From assembly GCA_033439255.1 (NCBI GenBank), contig CM065891.1, positions 1,953,741 through 2,017,740 of the forward strand: a DNA stretch of 64,000 nt, in the 5' to 3' direction. The notes under the pieces are model-generated. The model was not told the DNA's origin, made no database searches, and saw nothing but the letters and a program-made list of their open reading frames with translations. Source of the stretch: Hericium rajendrae (taxonomy: Eukaryota; Basidiomycota; Agaricomycetes; Russulales; Hericiaceae). The stretch's first letter is position 1. Every line of letters starts with the position of its first letter. Both the position numbers and the translations under genes were made by a program. Positions 42,156-55,686 of the stretch are shown piece by piece.

Positions 42156-44988
42156 TCACCGACGTGCAGCAGCCTTCTTTTTCTCCGCAGTCTCCTGTCT
42201 CTTCTTGTAAGCAGCGGCATTCTTTTCCCGTTGGGCCGTCTGCTCTGGAATGATCCTACGACAACAATGATTTTCGAATTTCCACCAGTCAATGACATGG
42301 CATACTCACATTGCCATCTTCTTAGTGGGCACCCGTGTGCGGCCGCTCCGCTTGCTGGGAGAGCCAAGCAGGGCTTCAGACAAGGCGGCTGGAGGGGGTG
42401 CAGCCCGGGACGACTGATGCTGTGACTTTTGCTTCTCAGGTGCAGCTGGGGCATCCGATGGTGATTGTACCTTTCCCCTCTTCTCGATCTGAGCCCGAGC
42501 AGGCAGAGCCTGTTTGCGAATTCTCTTGCTGGGACCAGCAGATGGTGCAGCTGCAGGCAACATATTCTTTCCAGTGGTTTCAGAGTATGCTGTGCGAGCA
42601 TTCTCTAGATCCTCCTTCATGGTAATGCATTGCGGTTCAACATACTTTCCGAGGTAACGGAACGGAATTGTAGAGTTCTGAACATAGTCCGGGACCCCTG
42701 CATCAGGCCGACTTTCATCATCAGAGTCCGATGCACCCATCTGTGCAGTTTCAAGATCCCGGAGCAGTTGCCCATACGCCAAGGCCACCTCCATCAGTGC
42801 TGGTTTGCTCAAGATGTCTCCATCGCAATTACGCCAAGGCGTCTTGGGGTCCAATAGCCACTGTATCTCAGACTTGGGATTCACATTGGCATGAACACGG
42901 CGCGGCAACCATGGCCTTGGATAGTCAAATGTAGCCCAGTCAGGATGGTCTGGGTCTGCTGTAGTGCGATGTCCCTGCTGAAGGTATGATCAAATAACCA
43001 ACATGACATATATTTTGGGACAGCGTACCCTGCACAATGAGATCTCCAGCACGAGGTCTTGATACAACTGCAGTCCAGAAAGACCGCTGAGGAAGGCAAA
43101 CTTGGCTTTTTCATTTTTTGCCGATTTCCTGGTGTTTTCAGCGGACTGCCATCTGAGTCCAGACCGACTTGTGGATCAATCCGAGCCTTGTTTTTGGACT
43201 TATTGTTCGAAGGCATGGTCCCCGCACGCCGTTCCCTAAGCTGTTGCAAAGCCTTAGCTTTCCCAGCATTTGTCACTCGTAGACTGGTTTCCAATGGCGT
43301 AACGTCTTCGACATCATCCACATCCTCCTCTTCAGATCCGAAAGAGCCCAGGTCGAAAAACTCTCCATGTTCGTCGTAACCATTATGATCCTTTGTCCGA
43401 GCATTTTTGCGACCCGAGGGAATGCCAACCATCTCGACATCCTTCTCAGCTTCCGCGTCCGAGACATCCTGAGGGTTGGGCACATCCCGGTCTGCAAACC
43501 GCGCTTGAATTTCCTTCCGTCGACGAATCCGGACAGTCTTTCCTCCCCCGGTGTTGCCCTCGCTGTCGGATGGAATCTCCATCACAGGGGTCCACTCGCC
43601 CTTCACGACGACCGCCTTGAACTCTAATACAGTGAGGCCATCGGACTCCCGGTTCTGCCAGAATTCGATGATGGGTTTGAGTTCCTGCCTATTAATGCGT
43701 GATGGATCTTCCCAAACGTATCCCGTAGGAAGGTACATCGGGTCAATGTAGTTCTCGAAGCCGTCAGCTTTTATCTTCGCCCAGGGAATTGCCGATGCCT
43801 TCGGATTGGCGCGTGCTGATGAATTAATGCATTAGCCGGGCCAAGCATGTTCATCACAGAAAATACACACCGTAATGAAAGGTTAGAAACTCCCTTATCA
43901 GCGATATCAACAAATCTGGCGTGTATTCTTCGAAATCCGCAGGTATTGTAACACCTCCGTCTGGATTGTAGATCAACTGTAGAGTTGGTTTCCTGGACTT
44001 CTTGACTGCGTGGCCCGGTTCATTGGAATCATCCCCGGGACCTTCTGGAGTCAGCACCGCAGACCAAAGCATGAAATTCTGCATACCATATAGAGCTTCG
44101 GCATAGGATGTCCAGGCCGACATCATTGGCTGCTCATCCCAGTCCTTCACTGCTTCTGCGAGGGTTGGCCGTCCGAGGTCACCGTTGTAATCGAACCTGG
44201 ATTCATTCAATATCACTCGACTATGGAAAAGGTTAGATCATACTTCCGGACCACCGCCGTCCCCTCTTCGTCTAGCCATGTCCCCAGGACCACTACGGAC
44301 ATCCCAAGATGTGACCGCATTTGTGTGGCGAACGACTTGGTGTACTCGCCAGCATGCTTAGATGCTTGTCTGCATAGAGACGACATGAGGACAGATACTG
44401 GACATACAGCAACAGTACGGACCTGGCCTGCACATCAGGAGGAGCCTCCGTCTTTGTCCACAATGCAGCATACTCCTCATATTGGGTCATCTTGTCCGGA
44501 GTAAGGTTGTTCATCACCTGACTCACTGCCCGGGAGTAGATCGCAATGTGGGCTTTGCTTCCAGGCTGCGCACCACCAGATAGTACTTTGGCATGCTCCA
44601 TGATGGCATCGCGTTCCATGTGCTGGACTACGGCCTTGAGTGTCCATGTTCGGACATACTTAAATGAGTCCGCCTTCCGAAGCCGGTGCCTGCCATGTTT
44701 TAGCAGCCACTCGTGTATCAACTATATAGCGAAAGTGAGTTAGCAGCGACAGCTCATCAACAGATGCAGGCATACCCGCTGGACCCTGGTCAACTCAAGA
44801 CCCCTGTATGAAAAACGGCCAAAGAATTGACCACCAGGTGCCTTGAGGTCCGTAATGATACGACGTCGTCCAGCCTTCCCGGTCTCCTTAAAGGCCTTCA
44901 ACTGTGTTTTGAGAAAGTCAATCTCGTCCTCCGACAGATCAGTCTTGACAGACTTGGACTTTTTCTGTGGAAGGGGACCTCTCGGCAT
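42156..44988 (-). CDS. Large orphan protein divergent from the TET/JBP gene
   Basis: It starts MPRGPLPQKKSKSVK at 44988. Successive exons encode a helical region (IHEWLLKHGRHRLRKADSF), a segment with SRKPTLQLIYNPDGGVTIP, a segment with YVWEDPSRINRQELKPIIEFW, and a long acidic linker. A conserved-looking part follows with EIQWLLDPKTPWRNCDGDIL. A last exon (42255-42156) is basic, ending KKRQETAEKKKAAARR. Introns are short GT-AG. I do not recognise a domain. The start lies about 170 bp from the TET/JBP start in divergent orientation, so the two probably share a promoter and may belong to one mobile unit. Confidence 0.6.
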
Positions 44989-45160
44989 TAAATTGAAAGT
45001 AGGAGGGGCGAACTGAGGGAAGGGGCGGAAGAAGGCAAACTGATCAGCAAATGGATTATAGTGCAGCGGAACGACATGGACTGACTTTTTTTTTGTTTTT
45101 CATGTACGTCCTCAGACATACGGTCTTCAAAGGTAACCAATATGATCCGATCTTTGTCCA

Positions 45161-46759
45161 ATGCTGTACAGGCCGAATGAGGAATCCATCACCGGCAATC
45201 TCCTGCCGAAGCACATGTGGATAGCCGAATGCTTGGTGACAAACCTCTGCCACATCAAAGACCGCGACCAACCAGCCTTACTTTCCGCGCTGATCCTCAT
45301 TTCCGCTCATTCCCCAAGTGAGATGTCCGAAGTCGAAGCAATCTCAATCTATCTGAAACACATGTTTCATTGCTATTTGGCTAACCACCAGAAGGTCGAC
45401 TTTGCCAATCCTGCCCCGATCCCATACTGGATGCTGTCATCCAGCCTGCGCTGCGAGCTGGATTATATTGCCCGGGAGTTGGTTGCTGCTTTTCTAAACC
45501 GTAGTATGTGTATCAATTTGAAAATGAGATGATTGAAAACTGATGTAACTTCAGTCCGGATGACTTGGGATGCACAGCGTTACGCCAGCCGCATTCCGAA
45601 GAAATACACCGGACTCAACTCACCGACAGAAGCATCCCTACACCGGCGTTACCCGGGCCTAACCTGGGGTACCAACAATACCTCGTGGCCTCTGATTGAT
45701 GTCCCAATGACGGTCTCGGATACACACACCAATCACCTGGTGTGGTACCTACCAGGTGTGCTGTCCCTGGAACGACAGGTGGCAACTCGCATTTGACATC
45801 ACCCGTCATTGTGTTGATCAATTGCTTGTGCAGGCCATCATGTTCAATGCTGCAAAGATCCTCGAGCCCCTCTTCCAAAGGAGCTGGACTGAAATTTACA
45901 GAAAGAATGGGCCGACGAATCCAGGACCAGCAGGATCGGGCATTGTCAAGTCCGCGAAGCAAGCAGCAGGCTCGAGGTCCAAGGGAACGAGGTCCGAAGC
46001 CATGAAGTCTCTGACTCGTCATGCTCAAAACCTTTATCATAATCCGGTAGTCTGCACCTTGCATCCTGGCTTTGTAGATTTGTCCCCAGCATGGTTTGCA
46101 CTCGGCCATGAGGTATGAGACCCTTCCTTCTATCGTCGATGTAGAATTCAGTGTGTACCTGGATTTCGCTGTAGGACACTCACTTTCCCCTCTACACGTC
46201 TGTCTCCCTCAAGACACAGCGGGCAAAAGAATGGCTGCTAGCATTCCAGGAATCAGGCGCGATCATGAGTGCAATTCTTGGGGTCATATACCCAGAATTA
46301 CACGAGGCTGGCATATGCACGTTGGAACGGCTCAGAGATATGCCGGAGTTTCGTGAAGTGATGTGCCACTGGACATCTGCATTTAGTGGTGTCTCGATCA
46401 TCTCTAACCGGGCCACCATGCCGCATAGAGATATGGGAGGTCGCGCCGAATGGCCAGATCTCCTGGCGACGATCGGCACATATCCTGATGCAGAACTGCA
46501 CCTCCAGAATCTCAACCTGAGGTTTGCATACAGGTCCGGGACACTAGCTGCGGTCTGCTCAAAAATGGTAATCCATGCAGTCCCAGAATGTGAACCGGAC
46601 AGGGTGTGTTATGCATTTTGGATGAGAGATGCAGTGCACGAGCGCATGATCGTCAAAGCACCGGACTGGTGCAATGACAGTCAGTTCAACATCCCATCCG
46701 AACCCGACGTAACGGACGAGTCATCGCAGACTCACGCATCATTACCTTTTTCATTGTAA
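45161..46759 (+). CDS. Fungal TET/JBP-family 2-oxoglutarate/Fe(II) dioxygenase
   Basis: Exons 45161-45503, 45555-45778, 45834-46112 and 46175-46759 splice in phase to about 476 residues. The last exon carries the double-stranded beta-helix: SGVSIISNRATMPHRDMGGR with the metal-binding H-x-D, then RFAYRSGTL, the distal histidine in KMVIHAV, and the 2-oxoglutarate-binding arginine in DRVCYAFWMRDAVHER. All expected catalytic residues are visible. TET/JBP enzymes oxidise 5-methylcytosine (or thymine in JBP); mushroom members form large families linked to KDZ transposons. It is followed 157 bp later by the KDZ gene on the same strand. Substrate here is inferred. An upstream 5' exon cannot be excluded. 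Confidence 0.85.
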
Positions 46760-46915
46760 TAGCATATTCTTATCCCCGATGCTGTGAGATTCCTTGTGTC
46801 CCCACAATCCCCTTCCTCTGCTGTTCCTCCGTCTGCAGTTCTTCAGTACCATTTTCTTCAGTTGCTGGCCTGACTTTGCTCCCCCTTCCCAATATCCTCT
46901 TTACCGCTTTAATAG

Positions 46916-49900
46916 ATGCCACCCAGAGTGAAGAAAGGCCGTGGCATACGGATCGTCGTGCAAGAAGAACTTGAGACTGGGCGTGGAACACGGAAAGTCA
47001 GTCGGCCAGCGGCTCAACCCAAGCAAACCAAGGAGGCCGATGATGCCTCATCAGACCGGAATGGAAGCGGAAAGTGTGCCCGTGCTGACAGAAAGGGTGA
47101 TTCGTCACGGACTACCCGCCAAGGATCTACAGCCAAGGCCGATGGAGCTGCACACGTCTCCCCAGAAGCTCCGGTCATGACCGAGCAAGACTGGGAGCTG
47201 TATCATGCCCAGTCACTTAAACCGCGGAAACCCCGTGTACGTCTCCAGCTTTGGAATTCATTTCTGTCCTAATATCATTCATGTAGACAGACCGAACATG
47301 GCTGACCGAATGGACAGACACCGAAGATGACTACATTCACACGATTCTCCAGGGTGAGGCCCGAGAGGACACATGCGCCACAGTGCAATGCAAACGGAAA
47401 CCCGAATGGCGGTGCAAGGACTGCTTCTCCAGTCCGCAATTCTGCGCAAAGTGTTGTAAAAGGTGCCACAGTCATTTGCCATTCCACCGTGTTCAAAAAT
47501 GGACCGGTACGCATTATGAGCCGGCTTGGCTCAGTGAACTCGGCGTTCTCATATATCTGGGACATGCTGGCTCACGCTGTCCGTCTATTGCTGGGAATGG
47601 CCATGATTCAGATAGCGCAGAATCCAGGACGACTGTTTCTTCCGGGATGACTCCTCGACCATCCAGCCATTCTATTCAAGACCCGAACCATTCATTCACA
47701 GCATTCCGTTCACCATCAAGTTCTTCCTCCCGAGGCCCTTCACCCCCTGCCACGAATGACATCCTATCAGGTTCAGAGGATGGGTACTCAGAGATCGGTA
47801 ATTCAGAAGTTGTGTCACGGGCTGCTACGACTTGTCCGCCGTCTCCAAGTGAATCGACTACCACCAGCAACACCAGCAGGTCACATATCCGGTCAGTCTT
47901 AGAGACCGTCCATGTTGGTAGAGGCCACCGGAAGGAGAAAGAAGGGACCATTTCTACTGTGACTTCCCAGGAACCCCACATTGATGACTCTGACACTGAT
48001 ACTCCAGCCACATCCATGCATTTACTCCCCAATCGTCGCATCACTAGTACTCATGGAGACACAGGGGATATTGGACGATCAGCCGGGCTGGTGTCCGATG
48101 TACTTTCAGAATCTGAGGGAGTCACTACCAGCTGCCTCCAAATCCATGCGCGGCCGCCTCATCACACGACCTCATCACAGCCGACAACCATCCCCATCAC
48201 CACCCACACCCTTATCATCAACCCGAAGGATGACTACACGCTCACATAATGGAGCTCAGTCCAACGACGACCACCGAGGACCGGGGCCCAATTGTAGGAC
48301 ACCAAGTCCGGTGCCTACCATCCACTTTGACGAGTTCCAACGTGCTTCTGCCTACATGGCGAAGACTGAACAGGAAGCCATAGAATGTGGTGTCTTCCAG
48401 AAGGACCGGCCATGTACGCTAGCTGCGAGCCTCCTTGATGACGATGATTATGTCCATGAGGATGATGGAGACACCGATTGGGAGCATGTCAACGAGGAAG
48501 ATACCTTGGCGGAGGCTGAACGTCAGGCCCGGAGTCAGAGGCTCCATGCTAGCGAAGATACACCGGATCATATCCTGACCATTGTTGATCGGTCCGGAGT
48601 GCACGAATTAGGAGTGGTGAACTGCTATTGCTCTACTGATGAACCACTGCACCGTCAACTCCTTCGGAGCAATCTATTTCCAGCATCATTCCGTCGGCCC
48701 CAGACTGCGTTCACATTCCAGGTGTTAGAAGACTGTCGTTTGGACAATCTTGAATGCAAAACCTCATTTTTCCAGTTCTTCGGAAAGCTCCGTCGACTAA
48801 CCAACCCTGCCTTTCCGGATTCGGTTCCTGTTGCGTTGCATGCCTTAACAGTTCTCTCATTGGCACTAACACATTCTCATAGGACCGTTATCGGGAACTT
48901 ATGCGGTCTCTGCGGGTATGGAGGCACCTGCAGTATATGCGATGGCATGGTTTCGGTCATCGCACTGACATGCCAGGAAATGGAGACTTGGCATTATTCT
49001 GTCCCACATGTCCTCAACCAGGAGAAAACATGCTGCCTGAAGACCGACTGTGAGTCCATTATTTCCCATCCAGTTCTCTTCGTTGACTGCTGGTTTTCAG
49101 TGACCTCGATGCACGTATACAAATGCAGGATGGCAACTTTACTGCCCAGCTGGAGAAGATGAGAAGACCGGACAACGATTTCGCTTTGAGCGATGGCACC
49201 GGGTTCATGGTCGAGAGCAAAAGATACCATCAACATCTCCGCAGCAATCGGGAGGTCAGGCAAGAGGTGCAACTAAGTAGCATATTGCATTATGTGGTCG
49301 GTAACCGTTTTGCCTGCAACAGCGATCCACATGCAATGACCACCGCGCGGTGAATCAAGCCAATGCCCGGAAGAGTAATTTATACTCATCCGGTTTGGGG
49401 TCCGCTGCCTGCATGCATGGGGCATTTATACCACACACGACAGTGGACTTTCAAAAGGGTGAACGGTAGGTGTATCTCTCTGTCAGTCCACAAAGATAAT
49501 GTTGTGCTGACAGATAGTCTGCAGTCAAGTCAATATGGATTACTCCGTCTGCCAAGGGTTGGGGTACAAGTCGCAAGGTCTGACTACAGCGAGACTCTTG
49601 TATGACATCGCTTGCCAGTGGTTTGTCAATTTCTACTCACGTGTGGACCGGAGCGAATTTTTGGAACTACCTCCGGACATGGAAATTATATCCGGTATTG
49701 GTCTTTTCCACATCCACGGTCACCGGCAAGAATGCCTCGCTCGGTTTTCACCAACGTTCATTCCGGGCGCACGCCAGGTGGATGGGGAGATATTGGAGAC
49801 ATTGTGGGCTCCTTTGAACGAGATCTCACGAAGTACGAGAGGGATGTCTATCTCTCACAGGAGGGAGATTTTGGATGATCACATGAATGACTCAAATTGG

Positions 49901-51426
49901 AAGAAGCTTGTACACAGCGGTATGCATGTTTCGATCATTGTATGAGCTCCCTGACCAGTACTGAAAGTCGGGAGCAGTGAAGTCATTGTGCAAGAAGTGG
50001 AAGAAGTCAGCAACAGGTCTCGAGATTGCTGAGACAGCATTCGCAGATTTTGATCACACAGTGCCTGACGACGTCCATGATGGATGGAAGAAGATAGAAG
50101 AGACTGCACAGAAGAACCGCTTACGGGATATAAAAGCAATGGACGTATATGATCTGCAGATCGACGGACGTATGCTCCCAGCCATCCTCAGCCTGGAGAA
50201 CAATTGCTAATGTCATAGACAGTACCAGGAAAAGCGGAAATGGAAAACCGACTTGTGGCTGCAGTGGAGTCTGACAGGCTTCGTGGTTGCGCTGCATGGA
50301 TTCACTCGGGACTCAAGATAGAAGAGGCTCAGTGCGTTGTCCGATTTACCATTCCTTTATTCTGACGGAGCCAATGGTCATGCTAGGCTACAGCTGGCAG
50401 CATACGTCCGAAGCGTTGGTAAAACTGCTACATTAAACCAGCAGAACACCATCGCAGAACGACGACGACGGCTGCAGACCCAAATTGATCAGTTTGAACG
50501 GCGGAGTCTGCCTTACATGTCCGAAGGCGAGGATTGGATCCCCGGATTCACTATCGGACGGATGATCGATGACGGCGCCGAATACGATGAACTATGGGAG
50601 GACGTCCGCACTGAATATTCGAGACCTCTCATCGACGACGATGCAGCAATTCCGCCAGAGCGCGTTGCCCTTCCATTGCCCTCCACTGTGGGAAAGGCAC
50701 TGGCCACTACTCATGGACTTCACGGCGTGTTGGAACAGGAAATTGACCTTCGGATCGGGCAAATGAACGATGCGCTTAGTCAGCTCCGTATAGCTCTCAG
50801 CGAGAAGGCATTCCAGTTCCGGACGAAGGTGCGGGCGGCCCGCGGATCACAACGAAAGCGGACAAGGGCTTGGGCAGATATTGAGACTACGGACAAGGTT
50901 GTCCAACAGCAGTGCCGTGTCTACAACCGAGCACGATGTGCTCTAAACAGCCTTGGGCTTGCAGATTCTGACACATTGAAGACTTATAAGGTCTTGCACC
51001 GGTCGGACTTACGGGCGCAGACATTTGTCATTGACTCAAGCATGCGGGGATCTCGTAATGAACCTCTTTCATGGTTCTGGAGACTGGGACGGAAAGGCGA
51101 GAATGACAGTAAATGGACAATGGAATGTGGGTCCGGTCTGCTGCATTCAACATGATCCCTGTCACTGATGGAGAATTGTAGTTTATCGTGTTCACTGGCT
51201 ACGGTCTCGGGCCCAGATGAAGCAATGGCGTGCGGAGCGGGAAGCCCTTCCAAGGGAGATGGCACGAACGATCAATTACTTCACCAAGAGGGCAGAACGG
51301 TGGGGAAAATGGAAGGCCAACAACACAGATCCAGGGCACCAAAGCTATGCCTCCAGACAGATGGCACTCTGGATTAGCATGGCCAATCAGGCAGAGAGTG
51401 CATTTGCAGAGGCATTGGCACAATAG
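46916..51426 (+). CDS. KDZ-family transposase (CxC2 cysteine cluster, RNase H-fold core)
   Basis: Roughly ten short introns interrupt the gene. The N-terminus is basic. A cysteine cluster (47380-47480) reads CKRKPEWRCKDC, then FCAKCCKRCH, followed by PFHRVQKWTG and LGVLIYLGHAGSRC, the CxC2 pattern. Then come LTIVDRSGVHELGVVNCYC, LFPASFRRPQTAFTFQVLED, a CPTCP-type motif and DFALSDGTGF. The catalytic region shows VDFQKGE, then YDIACQW, then HIHGHRQECLARFSP and ETLWAPLNEIS, supplying the acidic residues of a KDZ core. The helical C-terminus ends VHWLRSRAQMKQW and YFTKRAERWGKW. No unavoidable stop was found, so it may be intact. It should excise and integrate its own element. Termini were not located. 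Confidence 0.85.
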
Positions 51427-51722
51427 TACTTCAACAATGTTCATGCCTTTTTGATTTGTGGTATCAAACCCGGAGACGAAGAATGTGCATTAAAAACATC
51501 ACAAAAGAATGACTGTACAAGTAATATTATTCTCAGGCAGATGGCTGGACCAAAAATGGAGCACGCCTCACGGAAGGTCGGATTGAATCAGGAACAACAC
51601 AGTATCTCAAGCCAGTCCCGGTCCTACTGTGTGTACGTTTAGTTGCAGCATGACTTCCCTTTTTTGCTGTCCTTGGGTACATCTCACTGCAGTTGCTGGT
51701 GCGCCTCCCCCTCTACAAACCG

Positions 51723-53274
51723 TCACACAAATTCCAGGTCTGCTGAACTCGCCCGAGACATCTCCGCAAGTAGTGCTTGCAGATCAACCTCTGACGGGGG
51801 TTTGGCGGCCTGAATGCGCCCTTGTGTGGGTTCTTTCAGGATCTCTACAAGCAATGTTAGAAGGAAGGGGAATGATATGTACACACATACCGACAATGAC
51901 CTTGTTAGCCGCAGGCTTCCTGGGACGGGATGGGCCGGCAACGCTCGAGGAGCGGGAGGCAGCCGGATGCTGTGATTTGGATATGGATCCTGAATGCCTC
52001 CCCCGGTGTTGTGCTGCATTCCGGGCCCTACGATTCTGAGGTGTGTTGTGGCTGCAACGCTCCCGACGGATGTCACAACCGATACAGATATTTGGATGGC
52101 CCTCTTGGGTGGCACAGCGGTCACCGTGTTTCACGCAGCCATTGCATCGAAATGGCTATCCAGAACTCAACTGTCAGGAGGGGGGATCATCGGACAAGGA
52201 GATCCACCCACAAAAGGAATCTCGGTTAGGTACGGGTTGTACCAAGATTTCTTACTGGGCTGGCGCCGCCGATTATACAGGCCAAATTTGGGCGGCGGAG
52301 ACGGTTTTCGGAGTACTTCGCGTGGCCGAAGACCAGACCGCTGCATTGAACGACCCACCGCGACCGCCCTAGATGCGAATGTCGATGCAGATTGTGATGC
52401 GGGAACAACATCGGGATGCAGAACCTGACTTTCCGTGGAACTGGCCAATGAATGATAGGGCAGCTTGTGAACCATGCGTGACCGAGGAGGGCCAATCTTG
52501 GCACCGGGGGAGGCCTGACTGGCTTTCCTCGGTTTCCTCGCTCTCTTCGCCTGAACAAGCACATCGTCAGTAGACTGATTATATGGGGAAACTGTAAGGG
52601 ATACATGCGGGCAGGGAGCATACCCAGGTCGGACAATGACTGCATTGCTGGAGCGTCACAGGCTGGTCTGGTGGGGGAGTCATTCCCTGATTTGTCTCAT
52701 CCCCATTGCTGCACCACGAATTGACAAACCAATCGACGAGGGAGTCCGGAGTCGAATAGCGGACGGCATCATGTGCAGGGACAAGTAATTCCGCTATCAG
52801 GGACAATGTCAGGCTACATCCTTGCAGATTACAATAGCGAGCTTACGGTTCTCCCACCAGCGCAGGCCCAAATCCATATTTTGCGCCTTGACGTTCAAAT
52901 CGCGATCCTGAGGATCAAGAAAGCTTGCGAGCTGGCGTAGATCGAATAAGCCTTCCGGGTCCGTCTGGCTCTGCAAGAAGTTGAGGTAGCGGGCTGTGTG
53001 GCGCATATACCCGGGGGTCAGCATCATCATTTCCCTGACACCTGCCTCCATGGCCGACTCCCTGATCCTCTTTGCTGAGACCTGAACATAGTTTAGCAAC
53101 GTGGAGACCAGTGAATTGAAAAGAGCATACCATTTCTTTTGTGAATTCTGTCTGCCAGGCACGCCGTGCATGCTCTGACAACCGAACAGGTGCTCTGCTA
53201 GCAGCATGAAGTGCGAGCCCAACACGCACCGACAAGATCAAGTAGCTGGCATTCAGAACGTTGACACTGTCCAT
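51723..53274 (-). CDS. Zn2Cys6-like accessory protein, paralog 2
   Basis: Exon 1 (53274-53131, 48 codons, MDSVNVLNASYLIL...) and exon 2 (53081-52847, ending RWWEN) parallel the genes at 35357 and 62327. Exon 3 (52793-52624) has the CSHCPTW motif. A basic low-complexity exon follows (about 52545-52200). The cluster exon contains CNGCVKHGDRC and CIGCDIRRERC, again spaced C-x2-C-x6-C-x9-C-x2-C-x6-C. A final exon ends SRASSADLEFV at 51723. Spacing fits a Zn2Cys6 binuclear cluster, normally N-terminal in fungal regulators but internal to C-terminal here. It converges on the KDZ gene. DNA binding is inferred. Confidence 0.65.
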
Positions 53275-53759
53275 AGCAGCCAGAGGTAAGAAAGAATGAA
53301 AGTCTGAGAGAGAGAGAGTGACGCAGAAGGGGATCAAGATGCACAATTGGACTGCCAACGTGTCACCCATGCAGTGATTGTCATGTGTTACGTCATCGCA
53401 GGCGTGGACCGCAAGAGGTTTGAAATTTTGTTTCAAGCCACCATTGATCAGATGACTGATGTTGCGTAGTCCGGTGGGTCTGGATCATTCGTGTTTGTGT
53501 TGTCATTTTCGGACCGGAACCCCACGCCCCTAATCCGATCGGACCTACCTTGTGCATGCCCGTTACACGCGGTGTTAAGAGAGGTTCCGCATTATCACAG
53601 CTTCCATCTCCCCTTCCGCCCCTCGTCCTCACGTCCTGCAGCCTACCGTCCTTTGCTCAACTCTGGTCGTGAGCTCCGGAAGTAATATGGGTATGCCGCA
53701 TATTACATAGGTCTTTGTGTCTTTCTGACGATTGTTGAATAAATCGTACAATCCTTGCG

Positions 53760-54674
53760 GTGATGCCTATCAACACACATCGAGGATTTCAAGCTTTGGC
53801 GCATGACACAGAGCTTGTTGGTGAGAAGAATGTGGCCGGAGACATGAGTGGCCAGGATGCAGCGCCGAGCAGTGTGCCACCGCTTAGTCAGGAGTCGGAC
53901 TGGCAGTTGAAGGAAGGCATGGTACGTGGGATCACATTGGACATCAGCGAGAGGCAACTGACAATCTTCAGAACCTGATGATGGAGTTGGGTGATCAGTT
54001 CTCCGAAGTGGAGGGGAGCCAGGACAATTTACCGTATGTAGATCAGGTTTTCGGTGTGACATTTGACGTTTGACCATATTGTAGTAAAACAGATGGCACC
54101 ATCGATTCATTACCTCCAGTCCGCACCGAGTTAACTGACAGGGGAATGCCAGGGCATACTGACGGACGCCCCCTTGCCGACCTGGCCAATGCGGAGTCCA
54201 ATGTCGGAGATGTGCCGCCCTCTCAAGAGCAGGTTCCGACGTCTCAGGATGTTGAAATGGAGGATGGCTTACGCACCCCGGTTCCACATTCTGCATCGGT
54301 GTTGGCGGCCCTCGGCCAGGTGAGTTGAGCCAGGTGAAGATTTGAGAGACATCTCGCTGATGTTCTTCGTAGGATCTTCCCGATAGCGAATTCCTACCCC
54401 CGCCTCCGAGAGCACCGGTCGATGAGAAATCCCGGATTATCTGGATCAAAGGTGCACTTCGTGGTATGGTTCTTTCTCACTTTTTTTCGGAACCATATTC
54501 ATTTGCTATCTAGCTCATATCAGGTGGATAACGGATCGGAGAGAGTCCCTGCTCCGGGAGTTGCGGGACTTGGAATCTCGGGCAGCTCAATTAGAGTTAT
54601 TGAGTGCCTCATATACCATCCCTCCGGATGCCCAGGGTGAGAGAAACGCAAGCGAAGGCTCGTCAAATGTATGA
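53760..54674 (+). CDS. Coiled-coil protein divergent from paralog 2
   Basis: It starts MPINTHRGFQALAHDTE at 53760, about 490 bp from the divergent Zn2Cys6-like start. Acidic, Ser/Pro-rich exons (about 53972-54035, 54085-54318, 54374-54462) are separated by short introns. The last exon reads WITDRRESLLRELRDLESRA and ends in a stop at 54674; this is a heptad-rich coiled coil. It resembles 35751-36129 in position and C-terminal design. No family recognised. Confidence 0.5.
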
Positions 54675-55686
54675 TAGCTTTGGTGCTGAGTTCAGCTAAG
54701 CGCCAACGATTGAATATCAGTATGGAAGTATGGATCTTAGAATAGGAACTAGGAAATTGTAAGAAATTTCCAATGGGGACACGAAGGTGAGACAAAGTTA
54801 GGTTCGCGGTAGGTCAATGGGACACAATGGGTTGGCGGGGGTACTGAGTAAAACCGTGTTCATACTCCGGCCTCATTCCCTCGATATAGTGCTGTCTTCT
54901 CAGATTATGATACCCAGGTATTCCCATGTATATGCGAGCGTATCATGTCCACTTCCACAGAGCGCACCTGGTCCATACACGACCCTAACCTTGCAATTTA
55001 GAGAGAATGAAACTGAAAAGGCGTGGCGGAAAGAACCACCATCTCGATATCTCTCAGCGGGTACATGATGATGCCCACCATGGGACCTTCGCATTGGCTC
55101 TGTCTAGATATCCAGTGCGACATCCTTTCTAACCGAGCCCACGACGATGCAGCGGATTTGCCAGAGACCCCCAACACTGTCGATGTCTTGTAAGGTTAAG
55201 CTATAGCCGCGCGTGCTCCACATCAGCTAGGTTAGAGTGAAGACAAATTGGCCCAAGCTTGCCGGAAGCTGGGTTACTGTCCGGACATGGGGGCCTGCAG
55301 GGTTCCCGCCAAGGAGAAAAAATTGGGAGAAAATCTGAATTTCAGCGGATCAGGTACACAATCCCGACGAAATTGTACAACATCAGGCTGGAACCAAAGC
55401 TTTATCGGCACGGATTCGGGGCCTTCCGACTGGGCTGTCCGGACACGGGCTTTAAAAAAATTGACCCCGGTTGTATACCAGTCCATACCAATTATATGGG
55501 GTCTTCTCATGCACCGCCGCATCATGCAACTGTCAATCCGGTCAAATGTAGTCATAACGCCACACACCTGTCACCCTGGCCAGCTGTTTATAAACTGCTC
55601 ATCCATAGTCCACGTTTGTTAGTTTTTCTCTGCCTCGACGACTACCCTTACTTATTGTTGCTGTATCCGTCACCCGAAAATACATC
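54675..55686. other. Intergenic region, nothing recognised
   Basis: About 1 kb with only short unsupported frames (up to about 150 codons around 55260-55717). No repeat, RNA gene or homologous coding segment was seen. Confidence 0.3.

Noticed and set aside
42000-53500. Terminal inverted repeats of the KDZ element
   Set aside because: I looked around the gene cluster edges and saw no convincing long inverted repeat, so borders are left undefined.
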